Notes: generated by a model not told the origin, from the letters alone. A stretch of DNA of 64,000 nucleotides from Luidia sarsii (GCA_949987565.1 OX465102.1:31221944-31285943), one strand, 5' to 3'. Shown: positions 49,159 through 61,084, counted from the stretch's first letter. Made by a program: numbers and translations.

Positions 49159-49278
49159 ATATAGGAAGGTTTGCGGTGACATCATGTATAATGTCTCTTC
49201 TGAAAAAAAAACACTTTTAGAACCGCACATCTTCTGTAAGAGACATTATACATGGTGTCACCGCAAACCTTCCTATAT
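49159..49278. repeat. 120-bp foldback with 41-bp arms
   Basis: The left arm 49159-49199 (ATATAGGAAGGTTTGCGGTG...) and right arm 49238-49278 are inverted copies with one mismatch in 41. The 38-base loop contains an A run. Transcription would give a long, nearly perfect hairpin. It could be a tiny MITE or a hairpin RNA source. No relation to the other foldbacks was seen. Confidence 0.88.
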
Positions 49279-49472
49279 TGATTTACCCACCATGCAAAGC
49301 CTTAATTCTTATTCTCACACATAGATCTAGCGCCTCACGTGTTGCCACGTCGTATTTCTTGCATCTAACTTTGGGTTTTGGCATCATATTGGAAGTACAT
49401 GTAATACTCTTTGCAGTGATGGGAAAATCTCAAAAACTGAAAGTTGGAGGAGAATCCTCATTATGCCGTACC

Positions 49473-49626
49473 AGGGATGGATTTCACAAAGCCTTATGAT
49501 ACATCGTTACTCAACTTACGATGGATAACCCATCGCAAGTTGTGTTAGGCCCTATGGTTTCTGTGCAGTGCTCATTGTCTTGTAATTGATGGTACGTTAC
49601 GACGAGTTTGGTGAAATCGACCCCTG
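49473..49626. mobile_element. Possible small MITE with CAGGG-GATTTCAC ends
   Basis: CAGGGATGGATTTCACAAA at the left and TTTGGTGAAATCGACCCCTG at the right are inverted with a few mismatches. The inside carries a short hairpin ACTTACGATGG / CCCATCGCAAGT. It is about 154 bp. Confidence 0.6.
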
Positions 49627-51394
49627 ATTCAATAATGTCAGCAACCTGGAAATGGTTGTGTACCTTGGAGGCAGCCTAGGTAATATCAACTCAGATGTCT
49701 CTATATTAGCAACCTAGATGTTACTATTACTAACGTAGACAAGCAACTGACACTTATAAATCTCTGTCAGTAGTCCCCATTACTAAGCGGCACACGGTGC
49801 ATAGGGGTATCAGTTACTTCAATAGATTCATTAGCTGGATATCTACTTCCTACCTGATAAGGTTGTGCATGTACATGTATGCACCTAGCTGCTAGGGCTC
49901 CCTCTATAGTTCTTCCATTGTCAGGAGCATTGGAGCTGAGAGTGATGCACCCTGTGCTTTCATTATACTGCCTTGCTCTTGGTGTCCATCGGTGATCGTT
50001 GACTTCCCCCCAGTGGATGTTAATAGTCTGCTTCACAGCAATTGTACAGTGCCATCAAGCCTCATTCACCTCTACCCTACCTCCCCCCACCCACCCCCCC
50101 CCCTCTCCCTTGCAGGTGCAGCCAAGCCTGCTTTAGGAGCATTTTGCTCAAATTTAGTGAAATGCGTCGTGCCGTTACTGAGGCAGACAGCGTTCATCGT
50201 TTGAGTGGTTTTCTGATTTCCCCAGCGTCTCGCTAATTTGGGCCAAGCAGCGGTGTCCAGTGGCATTTAGGAGCCCAGTCCGTTTGCTCCATTCTGAAAA
50301 AAAATAGACGGAAAAGTCAGGAAAATAGTATCAGGCCATGCACTATGAGTGGTACAATATGCATTCCCAATAGCTTTGCTTTGAAAATTTTCTTTACAAT
50401 TTACAATTTACCCTACACCCTGCCCTTCCCTTTGATCTCACCCTACAAGCTTTCCTCTTTGTCTTTTGTTTGTCATCCGTGTCCCATTCACTATCTACCC
50501 CTTCCTTCTTGTATCTGTTTTTTCCTTGTCACTTCTGTCTTTGAGAAAGGTCCTGCTAGGATGGAAACGTCAGCCCCACTAAATTTAGAAATTTACAAAA
50601 TACAGAGCTGTACCTGTACAAATAACATTGACAAGCGGTTCTGGTTGAGTCCAGCTGTACTGTGGAGTTGAATGCTGGCTTGGCACATTAGTAATAAAGT
50701 GGCTACTACCACAGACTTCCGTAAAGTTTAATGATGTGCATGTATCCACTGCATGGATTTGTATTTTGTTTTGTTGCAACATTTGCAATTACTGTATCAG
50801 GGTTTGCCCTGGGCAATTTCATGGAACCAACATCTGCTGAAGCACAACAAGTCAGGGTTCATACTTCACAGGATCACCTTGCCAACCCAAACTTTGACTT
50901 TCGTTTCCTGCTAAGTAAAGAAGAGTGGAATACAAGTCAAAAGGAATTGACATTAAATCAGGATGCAGTTTGTTATCCCGTTTACACAAGGAAGACTTTT
51001 CCTGCTTAGCAGATTTCCATGCTTGAGTGGCTCTATGATATTTGGCACTGTTCTTTTGTGAGTCTGAGGTGGCAATGGATTATCAATTGTTCAATAATTG
51101 AGATCATGTACAAGATCAATGTTCTGTTAGTCATCCATTTGGTTGTGAATGGTTCTATATGTACATCCATATTATGGGAACATACTGTACATTGCAAGAA
51201 GAAATCCTTTGTGTATAACTTTGTAAGTGCTTTTGTTTGGTAGTTGGTGCCTCTGACTGGGCCACATTCCAGGGATGCGCAGTTTTTTAAATCACAATTC
51301 ACTTTCCACTTATTGTGCCGTGTAGGAAAAAAAATTGTTTTTTGAACCCTGATCCACTTTTCACTAGTTTTCTGAAATAAATGCAAAAAAACTG
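49627..51394. other. Non-coding stretch with one repeat fragment
   Basis: No gene recognised. The ORF at 50731-51009 (plus) and others are short, with no domain seen. A C-rich run lies at about 50084-50107. One half-arm of the foldback family is at 50538. Confidence 0.4.
50538..50590 (+). repeat. Half-arm fragment of the GGTCCTGC foldback family
   Basis: TCTTTGAGAAAGGTCCTGCT followed by AGGATGGAAACGTCAGCCCC and ACTAAATTTAG. Same end type as the copy at 47957. Confidence 0.75.
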
Positions 51395-51563
51395 TTGCAA
51401 ACTGCTCACTGACTAAAAATTTAATGACCTGCAATACATTAATCTGAAAAGTTAAAGGGCCGGACATTTCGATCCTAGCAGGACCTTTCTCAGAGGATTG
51501 TCCCTTGGCCTTTGAGAAAGGTCCTGCTAGGATCGAAACATCTGGCCCTCTAACTTTTAAGAT
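51395..51563. mobile_element. Foldback element of the GGTCCTGC family
   Basis: Starts TTGCAAACTGCTCACTGACT, then AATGACCTGCAATAC, then the left arm (AAAGTTAAAGGGCCGGAC ... GATCCTAGCAGGACC). After a 20-25-base loop comes the right arm GGTCCTGCTAGGATCGAAAC, ending CTAACTTTTAAGAT. The outer right end is missing, as in the 47.6-kb copy. Confidence 0.85.
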
Positions 51564-52060
51564 AGTAGTTTTCTGATGAGAGGGAATGCGCCTTTTGTTT
51601 AGACACACCCTTTGGTCCAGCCATCCCAATCCTGGCAGAATCTAAATCCATATCAAGAGAAAACCTTCACCAACTGCCTCCACTGGTCGCTGTTGACTCA
51701 AGCTCTTCTATAGATCAGGCAGACTTGTTTACCTTCTCTCCAAAGCCCAGTTTTCCTTGGCACTTGAATCCCTCCCCCTTGTTTGTCCGCTCCATCACTA
51801 ATGCTAAGTGCACCTCCTGTCAGCCACCCTGTTGCACCCTGGGTGTGCTACATGTACATGTACTTGAGGGGGTGAGATATTTCTCAAGTAGAGGAAATAG
51901 CATCCTTCCAGTTGATAATAGGGAAGGCATATTCATAAGTGTGTCTTTGTTTTGTGATTTGATCAACTGTTGATGACCTGCTCCTGCCCAGTGTTCTACA
52001 TGTACATCAAGCCTTTAAACTCACTCTATCCAACTGGTTGTCTAATGAGCTTTGTCTTAA

Positions 52061-52517
52061 GCCCTGTCCTCACTGGACTTTTTTCGGTAAAACTTACTGA
52101 GATGATTGGAACTTTTCTCATCTAAGGACAGCCTGGGATGTTTTCCTCTCAGTTACCGAAGTCCAGCGGTTACTTCTACCGGCCAACTTCTCCCCAGGAA
52201 AAGTTACCTGATGAATTTTCCCACGACAATAAGTCCAGTGCGGACAATGCATGCAGAGCGAGTCGGTAACAGCCGCACACGGGAAAGGAAAGCGTACATC
52301 CGGCCGTGGGAGCAAGATCATGCTGCACGGGCAACCACGCATGCGTTTTGCATTGTTTTGAGTCATAACACTGCCAGCTTGGTTACTTCTACCACGGTCT
52401 CGGTAAAATGTTCCCGTGTTGAAAGTCCAAATTCGGATAATGGTTACGTTTGACTGTATTTCATTTTACCATCGTCTCGGTAAAACCTTCCCATAAAATT
52501 GTCCAGTACAGGCACAG
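52061..52517. mobile_element. Possible MITE with CTGG(A)C-type inverted ends
   Basis: The left end CCCTGTCCTCACTGGACTT and the right end GTCCAGTACAGGCACAGC are inverted with gaps. The inside repeats the CGGTAAAAC and GTCCAGTG words in both orientations, so it may be composite. It is about 457 bp. The ORF at 52106-52453 inside shows no known domain. Confidence 0.55.
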
Positions 52518-52671
52518 CAGACATGTTTTTAGGGACATTTCTCCTATTTTTGTGCTGGGGGCCGGGGTCATTACTTCTTGAATCTTGGAAATGTTGGCTT
52601 TCTATACTTGATGTTATGTCTGTATTGAATAGAATAAGTGATTTTTCAAAATCACAAGGACAAATTTGTTC

Positions 52672-52735
52672 AGACTGGGATTTGAACCCATGTCTCTGGT
52701 TTAATGCACTATTGCACCTATCCCAAGGTGTAGAA
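52672..52735 (-). repeat. Degenerate tRNA-like (SINE head) fragment
   Basis: On the minus strand there is a B box GGGTTCAAATCCCAGTC preceded by GCATTAAACCAGAGACAT and GGGATAGGTGCAATAG. The A box is weak. No SINE tail was seen. Confidence 0.45.
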
Positions 52736-53111
52736 CGGTGAGGTATTTTTCCCTCGTTCTGCCTCTCTTTGGAATTCCCTTCCTGGTTCTTGCTTTCCCC
52801 CTGCCTACGATCTTGTCTGTTGCAAAAGGAATGTTAATTCCTATCTGCAGCCTTCTTGAGTCCCTCTCGATCTCCTTCTTTCCTTAACCTTTATAAGTCT
52901 TGTTTTGGGTGAATTTGCATAAAAAAGAAACCCAGCGCTAGTTAAGCAAGACGTCTTAGTTTCAGACCTGGTCCATGCAGTTTCTCTTTGCTATTTGGAG
53001 ATATTGTTGAAATGTTCTCAGTCATTTGCCTTTCCTTTTGTTTGTTTGAATACAATGTGCTATTTTGTGGGACTGACACCGGACCCAACTATCTTCTGAT
53101 TAATTCTATGG

Positions 53112-53265
53112 ATCTCAAAAGTTACAGGGCCTGATGTTTCAATCCTAACAGGACCTTTCTCAAAGGCAAAAAGAAAGGTCCTGCTAGGATCGAATCGTCA
53201 GGCCCTTTAACTTTTAAGTTTTATGTAAAATTGCATTTCATTTTAGTCAGTGAGCAGTCTGCAAC
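53112..53265. mobile_element. Foldback element of the GGTCCTGC family
   Basis: The left arm is ATCTCAAAAGTTACAGGGCC, then TGATGTTTCAATCCTAACAG. After a 12-15-base loop the right arm is GGTCCTGCTAGGATCGAATC, then GTCAGGCCCTTTAACTTTTA, running into the outer end ATTGCATTTCATTTTAGTCA and GTGAGCAGTCTGCAA. It lacks the outer left end, complementing the 47.6- and 51.4-kb copies that lack the right. Confidence 0.85.
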
Positions 53266-55069
53266 AGTTTTTGCATTACCTTCTAATTCTATTGATATGA
53301 AACCCCCTCTTGGAGCTTACCCATGTACCTCTGTGTACAACTGTACATCTTCCATCCCTTGAATATTCTCTCCTAGCTACTCTGCTATCCTCCTCAAAGG
53401 GCTTTTAGCTCTACCTCCTCCTGCGTTGACCTCCTGGCTGCAAGGTTAAGGCCTATCATTCCTCAGACATGCAGCTGGTGCCAGGGGGCTGGTATGTTCC
53501 TCAGTAGTTCCTGGGGTTCAAATATCTCTTCGGCTCATTTAGCTTTCATTTCAGATTAACGGAGGCAATCTTTCTATCTACATTATTGAATATTCATGTC
53601 AGTAGGTACAGCAATCATAAACCACACAAAGCTATACAAGATGCATGTATGCTGTGTACAATACAAGGGTGGGTTAATGAGATCTCTCAATCTTCATTTT
53701 CCATTCCGTTGGAGACACCATGCTGATTTTTTTTTTTTAAAGAGCCATGTTTTTCAAGAAAATTCAAACATCTCATGGTAATCTCCAAAGGGCGAGGGGT
53801 TTATTACTGGCCAATTATTTGCTTATGGTAGCTCAGAAACTCTCCACTTGCTCTCAGACAGACGTACAAATTGTGAACACATGTTCTAAACTGATTGCAG
53901 AGCTTTGCCTCAGCATAAGCATCTCCCATCAAACTTGCATTCCTTCAAACTTCCTTCACATGGCTCCTGGAAATGACATGCATCTTACCACACCATACGC
54001 CTTCCTCAAAGAGTGTTCTCACCTGGGATAATCTTTCCTGCATTTGTTGCCCTAATTCCCTCCTTTCCTGATCAGCCCAGCATTGGCTGCTATAGTATCC
54101 TGAGCCTGATTCGGACAAGAAACAAGATATTTAAGTCAGAAATGTTTATTTCCTCTGTGCAGAATTTGTCAGGATTTCCATTTTGATTGCAGAAATTGCT
54201 CAACTGTCCAATTTAGGGCTGTTTATTTGTCTTTTGGGTCCATCTTAATTCTGCCTGGAGATCTCTGCTGCCATTCATGTCATGCTCCCTGCTTCCCTGC
54301 TGATGATGAGGATTCCGTCTGGACTGAGTGGGCGGCCTGGGTCTAGTACCCAGCCTCATCAACTCTGGGGGTGCCAATGTTGTTGCTCCTGGCCAGTGGG
54401 TCTCAAAGAGCCCCCTGCACAGTCTAGATAGGACCACTCCCTCTGTTGTAGGCACCTGGGCTCTCAATACTGCCCTTGCCCTGATCATGACCGAGGTAAA
54501 TCGCTCACATCGCCAACGCTCCCAGCCAGAAGAATGTGACAATGTTCTTTTAAGCCTGACTGTTGTTGTAGAACGGCCGGCAAGCTGCTCAGCTCAGCGA
54601 CAGAGACCCCATGGTGCCCGGCTAGATTAGTCCCTCAAAGCCACGGCTGACAGACTCCGCATTACTGCCATCTCCTCGCAGAGACGATTCACCCGCCGTG
54701 TTTGGACAAGCAATTCTGCAATCCCTCCAACCTCAATTTCTGTCCACTGGCCGTGATTAGGATAAGATCAGTTGGACGCCGCCTTGGCAAAGTTTTCTTT
54801 TCCTGAGACTGAGAGTCTTTGGTTTAAGGGGCTGCACCTTTGTTTTGATTCAGGCGTTGTCAGATACCACTGGCAGTAAATGCCTGCATACATGATGGTC
54901 AGCTACCAGAATTCCCAGCATAGTGGATGTGAGTGGTGGAAGGGGTTTCATGCTTAGGAAAAGGGCTGGCTAGATAGTCAAGGGGAGACTTCATAGTATT
55001 GTGGCTTTTAAATGTTAGCATTCATCATTTGTCTACCTTCTGCCAACACTGAGAGGAAGACCTACCAGT
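53266..55069. other. No gene recognised
   Basis: Non-coding by appearance. Small ORFs at 53747-54031 and 54328-54630 (plus) and 54213-54542 (minus) have no recognisable domain and no supporting splice structure. No clear repeat was seen. Confidence 0.4.
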
Positions 55070-55435
55070 AATAAAAAAAACATAGCCCCATGCTTTTACA
55101 CATCAAAACTTTCATCTCAAAAGCTCTCAAAGGTCCTGCTAGGATCGAAATGTCAGGCCCACTTAATTTTAAGGTAATAATAAACCATAGCTCCATGCTT
55201 TTACAAAACTTTAAGCTCAAAAGTTCTCAAAGGTCCTGCTAGGATCGAATCGTCAGGCCTACTTAATTTTAAGGTATTAATAAAACATAGCTCCATGTTT
55301 TTACACGTCAAAACTTTCATCTCAAAAGTTCTCAAAGGTCCTGCTAGGATCAAAACGTCAGGCCCTCTAACTTTTGAGATTGATGTTTTGCATTGTCAGG
55401 TCATTTTAGTCAGTGAGCGGTTTGCAATAATTTAC
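55070..55435 (+). repeat. Three tandem half-copies of the GGTCCTGC family
   Basis: A ~100-bp module recurs with AGGTCCTGCT at 55131, 55231 and 55336. Each starts CATAGCTCCATG, TTTTACA and passes through CTCAAAAG..TCTCAAAGGTCC. The first two end CACTTAATTTTAAGGT or a close variant. The third ends CCCTCTAACTTTTGAGATTG and continues into the full outer end ATTTTAGTCAGTGAGCGGTT, TGCAA. This looks like local tandem growth from one half element. Confidence 0.82.
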
Positions 55436-56190
55436 TTTTTTTCATGTCAAAACTTTCACAGGGACACCCCTTGTAAACGGTTCCAAATATCCTGCAGTCT
55501 GTTCACACTACACTATTCAACGTGTAGCTGTTACGCTAGATGGAAAGACCCTACTTCACCGGGTACACCCCATCTGGGGTCCGCCATGGTTTGACTATGA
55601 GACGGGCTCTTCAAATCCAGGCACCACTATTGTCCAAGATTCAAACAAAGACTCTTTTCAGCCTCAAACAAATCAATACAAAGTAAGACAAAGACTCTGA
55701 ACTAATTTCATAAATTTGAAATACCTCTGTCAAGAATACAAACAGGGAGGCAGAAATAACCTGAACACTTAATTTAATTCAATCCAACACTTAAATAGAA
55801 ATAATATATACAAGTGAAATGTAAAGTAGTCAAAATCAGTCTGAAAAAATATGTTCTCCCAGTTTTCTGAATTGTTTTAAAAAAAATGCACAAATAGAAA
55901 ACACCAAAAATCCAAAGGTACCACACTGCAAGAAATCAATAATCAAGGTACCGGTACTAAACCAAATTCCCACATCAGATTGATCAAAAACAAGCTTGTT
56001 TGATGCTGTATTGACACAGTTGTTCAAATTGTGTCAGGTTTTAATCACTTGTACACCCAGTATAACCTTTTTGATTTATTTCGCAGCTATATTGTTCCTG
56101 ATTGTTTTAAGGAGATTTGAAAATGATGCGTTGTTATAAAAAACCCTTTTTGAAGGTCATGGACACTGGAAAAATGCCTGGCATGAAGAA

Positions 56191-56333
56191 TTGTTCACAC
56201 TACTACTTTTAACATTACTGTCAACCCAGGGTTGGTTTCAGGGTTGGTTTCAGGGTTGGTTTCAGGGTTGGTTTCAGGGTTGGTAAAGTGCTTTGCATCA
56301 TGGGCCTCAATAAGATCATGCAGTGTGAACAGG
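56191..56333. mobile_element. Small inverted-end element with an internal 12-bp repeat
   Basis: TTGTTCACACT at the left and AGTGTGAACAGG at the right are inverted. Inside, GGGTTGGTTTCA is repeated about 4.6 times in tandem (56229-56284). The ends are short; it could be a decayed MITE. Confidence 0.55.
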
Positions 56334-56409
56334 GGTGGATTTGACTTAGTCTTGCAATGCATGCTAACTCAGCTCATGATTGAGGTTTTCATAGGTTAGA
56401 AAGTTTCTT

Positions 56410-56486
56410 TCACACCACCAACAATCCCGGTGCAAGGAATCCCGGTGCAAAGGGAGTCCTTTGCACCGGGATTGTTGGTGGTGTGA
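56410..56486. repeat. Perfect 26-bp inverted repeat with nested palindrome
   Basis: The arms 56410-56435 (TCACACCACCAACAATCCCG, GTGCAA) and 56461-56486 are exact inverses. The 25-base loop repeats AATCCCGGTGCAA, giving a second possible hairpin, CCCGGTGCAAAGG / CCTTTGCACCGGG, with a 4-base loop. Two alternative folds are therefore available. Confidence 0.88.
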
Positions 56487-57076
56487 TCAGCCTTTATGAC
56501 TAAAATGTCTCTCCATGCCTTCCACAGACAGCTTTCTTTAATTCTGACATCCATCTATGACACACATATCAAAATGCTTGCAAGTAGACTCATTAAGCAA
56601 GCCATAGAAACCACCCAAATCTCTCCTTACTCAAGCCCCTAACCTTTGCTCCACTCTCCACACCACAATCTACATCCGCCTGAGTGTGTATGACTTTCCA
56701 ATCAATTTCTCCTCCCACCTTGCTGTAATCCATCCAACCCAAAGAATGTTAACAACATGTTTGTCCCAGTTCCTCCATGTTCTTGGCTGATTTTTATGGG
56801 CAAAGAATCTCAACCTATGCCCCCTCCCTCCCTCAAAAACAGTCCTAGAATAATAACGTTAACAAGATGGAGGATCGGTTCGATTTGCAAGAGGACTGTT
56901 TCTGTTGGGGCACTGTTTGATGAAGTGTGAATGGACATACTGCAGTGGTTGTACTGACAAGCAGGCCTTGTTCGTTTACCTTATGGCTACCAGCAGACAC
57001 CCACCTCATGCCGAAGGAATTTAGTGGCCATTTGGTTTAGAAGTGCTTAGTAAGGGGAGGGAAGGTGGGGGGAGTT

Positions 57077-57385
57077 AAGGCCTTTTCAGACGACGCTGAA
57101 AAAACTCGCAAGGCTTGAGAGAGAATTTAGCATGGGATGTTGTACAATAAACAGTTCCTCCCTTCACACGATCGATTGTCAAGGGTCCCGTGAGAAATCC
57201 TCCGCTAGCGGAAGATTTAGCGGAGGTCCGGACCTACGACAAAATCTCTCAAGGGTTCACCAAGGACGTCTGTCACTCTCAAGCATTGGTAACCTTTCAC
57301 ACGGTGGCACTTTTGTAAGATTTCTCATGCATGAGACATTTTGTCAAGCCTTGCGAGTTTTTTCAGCGTTGTCTGACAAGGCCTT
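57077..57385. mobile_element. MITE with 42-bp inverted ends
   Basis: The left end 57077-57118 starts AAGGCCTTTTCAGACGACGC and the right end 57344-57385 is its inverse with about two differences (both contain TGAAAAAACTCGCAAGGCTT). The interior holds GATTTAGCGGAGGTCCGGAC and similar words. The ORF across it (57132-57398) is not transposase-like. Confidence 0.88.
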
Positions 57386-57774
57386 TACCGTACTTTAGGA
57401 TGTTAGGGTACTTCAACTTCTTCCAGGATCCTCAGCAAGTTTGAGTGAGCTTGCCTAATACCACCTTGGTTTGAGCATGTATAAGGCCTTAATTGTGATA
57501 TACAGACCTCTGATCTTTGAGTGCAGTGGGCTAAACAGCCACTTGAGATGTCCATGTGTCTTGTACTTCTAGCCAGGTCCTGGCACGATCCCCCATAAAT
57601 CAGTGTACTTATCTTCAGTGCACCACAGCCCACACAGCCTGATGAAATCTCCCAGTGACAATACTCAATAGTCAGGATTTGACTCAGCAAGACTATAGAT
57701 AATTCTAAACTGTGTTTTCGTAAGCGCAGCATGTTCAGGGAGCATGATTGGCTGAAGGTGGGTATAGCATTGTT

Positions 57775-57832
57775 AGGATTCAAACCTTGAACTTCTAGTT
57801 TATGTCTGTGATTCACTGGCTGAGATACCAAA
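57775..57832 (-). repeat. Degenerate tRNA-like fragment
   Basis: On the minus strand, an A-box-like TATCTCAGCCAGTGAA is followed about 30 bases later by the B box GGTTTGAATCC. It resembles a tRNA-derived repeat head. No tail was recognised. Confidence 0.45.
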
Positions 57833-59236
57833 ACAATTTGACCAGTGAGATAATGCATGTAGGTGAGAGTAAGGCATGTTTTTATGCTCTGATGCAATTA
57901 TTTTGTTAACAAGTGAACAAGAGTAACCAATCCCGGCCCTGAACTATCTCCCAGAAGTCAAAGCACTGGTGCTTTTCTACGTGAGTTGTCCAGACCTTCC
58001 ACAGAATTGCCCATCATCGCTGTGATTGGGTTGCTAGCTAAAAACTACACGAACCACTCTCCAGGGATCACGTCCCCAGTTTCACAAGATGCAAAGATCA
58101 AACAAAGCTCCCTGCTGCAGCTGATTAGGGATAACACAGATTGGATGAAGCTATTGAACCTGTGAGAATTATCGCAAACATTAGGATGGCCTGACGATTC
58201 GTAGCATGACATTTTTGCATATTACTCAACTGTGAGAAAGATCTCTAATCTTGTTGCGTGTTTGAACTCCCAACTAGTATTCATCTCACAGCCTGCAGAC
58301 CTTTCTGTCTGAACCTGTTTTCAGATGATGTAAAATGGCGCAATAAACTTTTAATCGCATTAAAATGCTTAGGGTTGAGCACAAGATGTGGGAGGGGGGA
58401 ATGGGGGAGGGAGACAGTGGCCTTGTCTTTAATAGTGTGCCAGTGGAATTTGCAGCTGTGCTTTCCTTGAAGGAGTCCTTACAACAACTGGCCTAGTTGG
58501 GTGTTCAGCTGAAAGCCGTGGACAGCAATGCTCATGCCTGTCTCCTCTGTCTCTCTGTGATGGAGGAGATTCATCTGTCTGTTGGTTCGTCCATGGGCCA
58601 TCCATTCGCATGTTCCAATCAAAACGTGCAGAGCAATTACGCCGTCCCTAACAAGCCCATTTCTCCCTCCTCCTCGATCCCACTTTTCGGCAAAGACTCT
58701 TACGTCATCTATGAACCGCAGCTAAAGTCTTCACTCTCCAGCTTCTAAATCCAAGACCAACGTTTTATTTTTGGTTTCAGGAGGGGCGGCAGTGGATCAC
58801 AGCAATTGCAAACTGACTAACCGCCCTCCTCCATCCAAATTCCAATCACGGCATCGGTCTACTGAGTTCTCACTTGCACCTCTCTCCCCTTCATCAGACT
58901 GAAGCCAGCACTGACAGATGCTTCTTCTCTTGCCTCTCTGCGGTCCTGCACGTAATGATGTATCCTTCCTCACAGGATGCCTCCTGTGGATTAACAGACG
59001 GCTTGGGTTTTCTCTGTTTTGTCAGTCTCAGTCAACTTTCCATTTGGGTGTGATGATTGTTTGGCGAAAGGGTGGGGGGGGGGGGTGAGAGGGGGGGGGG
59101 GTAGTCCATTCCACATATAGTGGTTGAATAGACACATACCAGTGCTTGGATGGAATGGATGGAAGGATGTAGATTGTTTTCAAGAGTGGATAGGAGAAAA
59201 GTTTCATCAGTAGGGTTTGCCCGACTTGGCGTGCAA
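57833..59236. other. No gene recognised
   Basis: Short ORFs only. G-rich runs lie at 59074-59101. No repeat structure stands out by eye. Confidence 0.4.
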
Positions 59237-59370
59237 TTAAAAACTGTGCTCAGTGCTTTGACCGAATTGCCTGCTGAATAAATACATGTAGCTCGTGGCG
59301 GGATTCAAACCCATGACTTTTGCTCTTTAGTGCAGACATCTTAACCACTCGACCACCGCGCTGGTCGAAG
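59237..59370 (-). repeat. tRNA-derived SINE copy, best-preserved head
   Basis: On the minus strand the head is GCGCGGTGGTCGAGTGGTTA (A box TGGTCGAGTGG), then AGATGTCTGCACT, then the B box GGGTTTGAATCCC. The body includes GCCACGAGCTACATG and the tail CAGGCAATTCGGTCAAAGCA, CTGAGCACAG. The A box is that of class II (Ser/Leu) tRNAs. The tail matches the copy at 47.4 kb and the array spacers. Confidence 0.83.
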
Positions 59371-60282
59371 TCATTTGGTTGATTCAAATGCAATTCCTGA
59401 ATTCAAACTCAAATGCATATACACCTACACACATGTACATATTATCATCACCATGGTAGCAGGTCTCTATCTCGGTAGGTGAGAATATTGCAATAATTTC
59501 AGCAAGACTTAGAACAGGTCTTACAGAACCTAATAAATCAACTTTTGTGTGCTATCCAAATTGTTTATGAGGAAATCATCACATTGTATAAGTGGATGAG
59601 AACGGCACATCTTTTCAGAAACCGGAACCATAAAACCTATTTGATGGTACGTACCACTCTAGTTAATAAGTTGTTACGCTTGAATTAAATTCCCAGTAGA
59701 CTCTGTGAGTAACCCCTACCACACAATTGTCGGAAGGCCTACTGGGTGCTTGTTGGCCCACGCATTCTCCCCGCTGAGTATTCTATTGACACACTTCAAC
59801 AATCGGTTCTTTGGTCATAGGCCGATGTTTGCGCATAAGTACAATCACACAGTGATAACAAAAATGTCATGCATACCAGACTGTACCATGCTAGGGAAGT
59901 GACTTTTATGGAGACACCAGCCCCTGACAATGCAGAACAAAATCAGGAACATCTGGATGTTCATCAGTGTTTCTCTTGTATGACTACCGACAATTAAACA
60001 TGACAATTAAACACGTTATGTAACTTTTCTTAGCTAGACCTTTCTTAAACACATTGTAGTCACGAGGAGACTGCAAGATCTTTTTGCCACAATTTTTGTT
60101 TGTCTATTGAGATTAACTGATGACATATTCCTGAAATGTTTGATATTGATAGTCCGGGGCATGATCCCTGGAGATATACGGCAGTTAATGGTTGAATTGC
60201 TTCTGACTGGCGCCCCCATCCTTGCAAAAACTACTTGACTATTTGGGTAGGCCACCATCTAATGGCTTAGGACATGTACATG

Positions 60283-60345
60283 TAGCTCAGATGGTTAGAA
60301 CGCTTGTGCAGACAATCAGAGGTCTCGGGTTAAAACAATTTCAAA
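60283..60345 (+). repeat. Degenerate tRNA-like fragment
   Basis: GTAGCTCAGATGGTTAGAAC is a near-perfect tRNA D-arm/A box. TCTCGGGTTAAAAC is a damaged T-arm/B box. No acceptor pairing was seen, so it is a pseudo-tRNA or SINE head, not a working tRNA. Confidence 0.5.
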
Positions 60346-60818
60346 AGTTCCCCGTCAGTTTTTCCCTCATTTGTTTGAAATATTGTTTTTTTGTCACTGA
60401 TTTCCATACATGTATCGTTTCAAACAACTGGCCACAGGCTGTGATTCATGTTATCAAGTCTTACTGAGAGAAAAAGAAAGTTGTAGCATCCCTGATCACT
60501 CTATTGATATAAACAGCTACTGTATGATTGGAACAATTCACCGGGGGGGGGGGGGGGGGGGGGCAGATGACTGAAACCAAACACAATGAGCAAGCTACCA
60601 CCTAGTCTGTGTGGAATGAGTTGAGCCTTGCCATAGACCATGTCAGTATTTGTGTATTTGTGTGGAGTTGTGTCCATACACTGCCCTCTCTTGACACTTC
60701 TGTGTCATGTTGACCTCATCTCCTCTCATGTGTTGCTATGTCCAGTCACTCTTACATCTAGGCTATAAAGTTAGTATCAATACAAAATATTGAAAGCTAC
60801 TTACTGTCTTAAAGGGTA

Positions 60819-60890
60819 CAAAATTCATATCTGAAATATTTAGAGCGCCTGATGTTTCGATCCTACATGTATCTGTATCTCAAAGGTTGT
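60819..60890. repeat. Diverged fragment of the GGTCCTGC family
   Basis: TAGAGCGCCTGATGTTTCGA, TCCTACATGT...CTCAAAGG resembles the left arm of the foldback (GGGCCTGACGTTTCGATCCT) with an ACATGTATCTG replacement. Confidence 0.5.
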
Positions 60891-61084
60891 AGAATGTCTT
60901 TGAGTAAGGTCTAGGCTCTCTTTATTTGGGATAGAAGGTACCTTCTTAGTTATCAGGGTTGAATTATAATGCAAACGATGCATCTTCCAAAATTCAAACA
61001 GTCATACATGTATTACAACACCATTCAATGAGGGTTTTTCCAAACAAACATGCAGAACTTTACATGTACTTTATTTTTGATGCT

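Noticed and set aside
54328..54630. Possible exon (100 codons, plus strand)
   Set aside because: An overlapping ORF of similar size lies on the other strand, no domain is seen, and no splice support is visible.
59074..59101. G-rich runs (also 44221, 44332, 44840, 60543) as regulatory G-quadruplexes
   Set aside because: Simple homopolymer runs scattered in non-coding DNA; nothing nearby suggests a promoter or other function.
60283..60345. Functional tRNA gene
   Set aside because: The D-arm-like region is good, but the T-arm sequence is damaged and the acceptor stem is missing.
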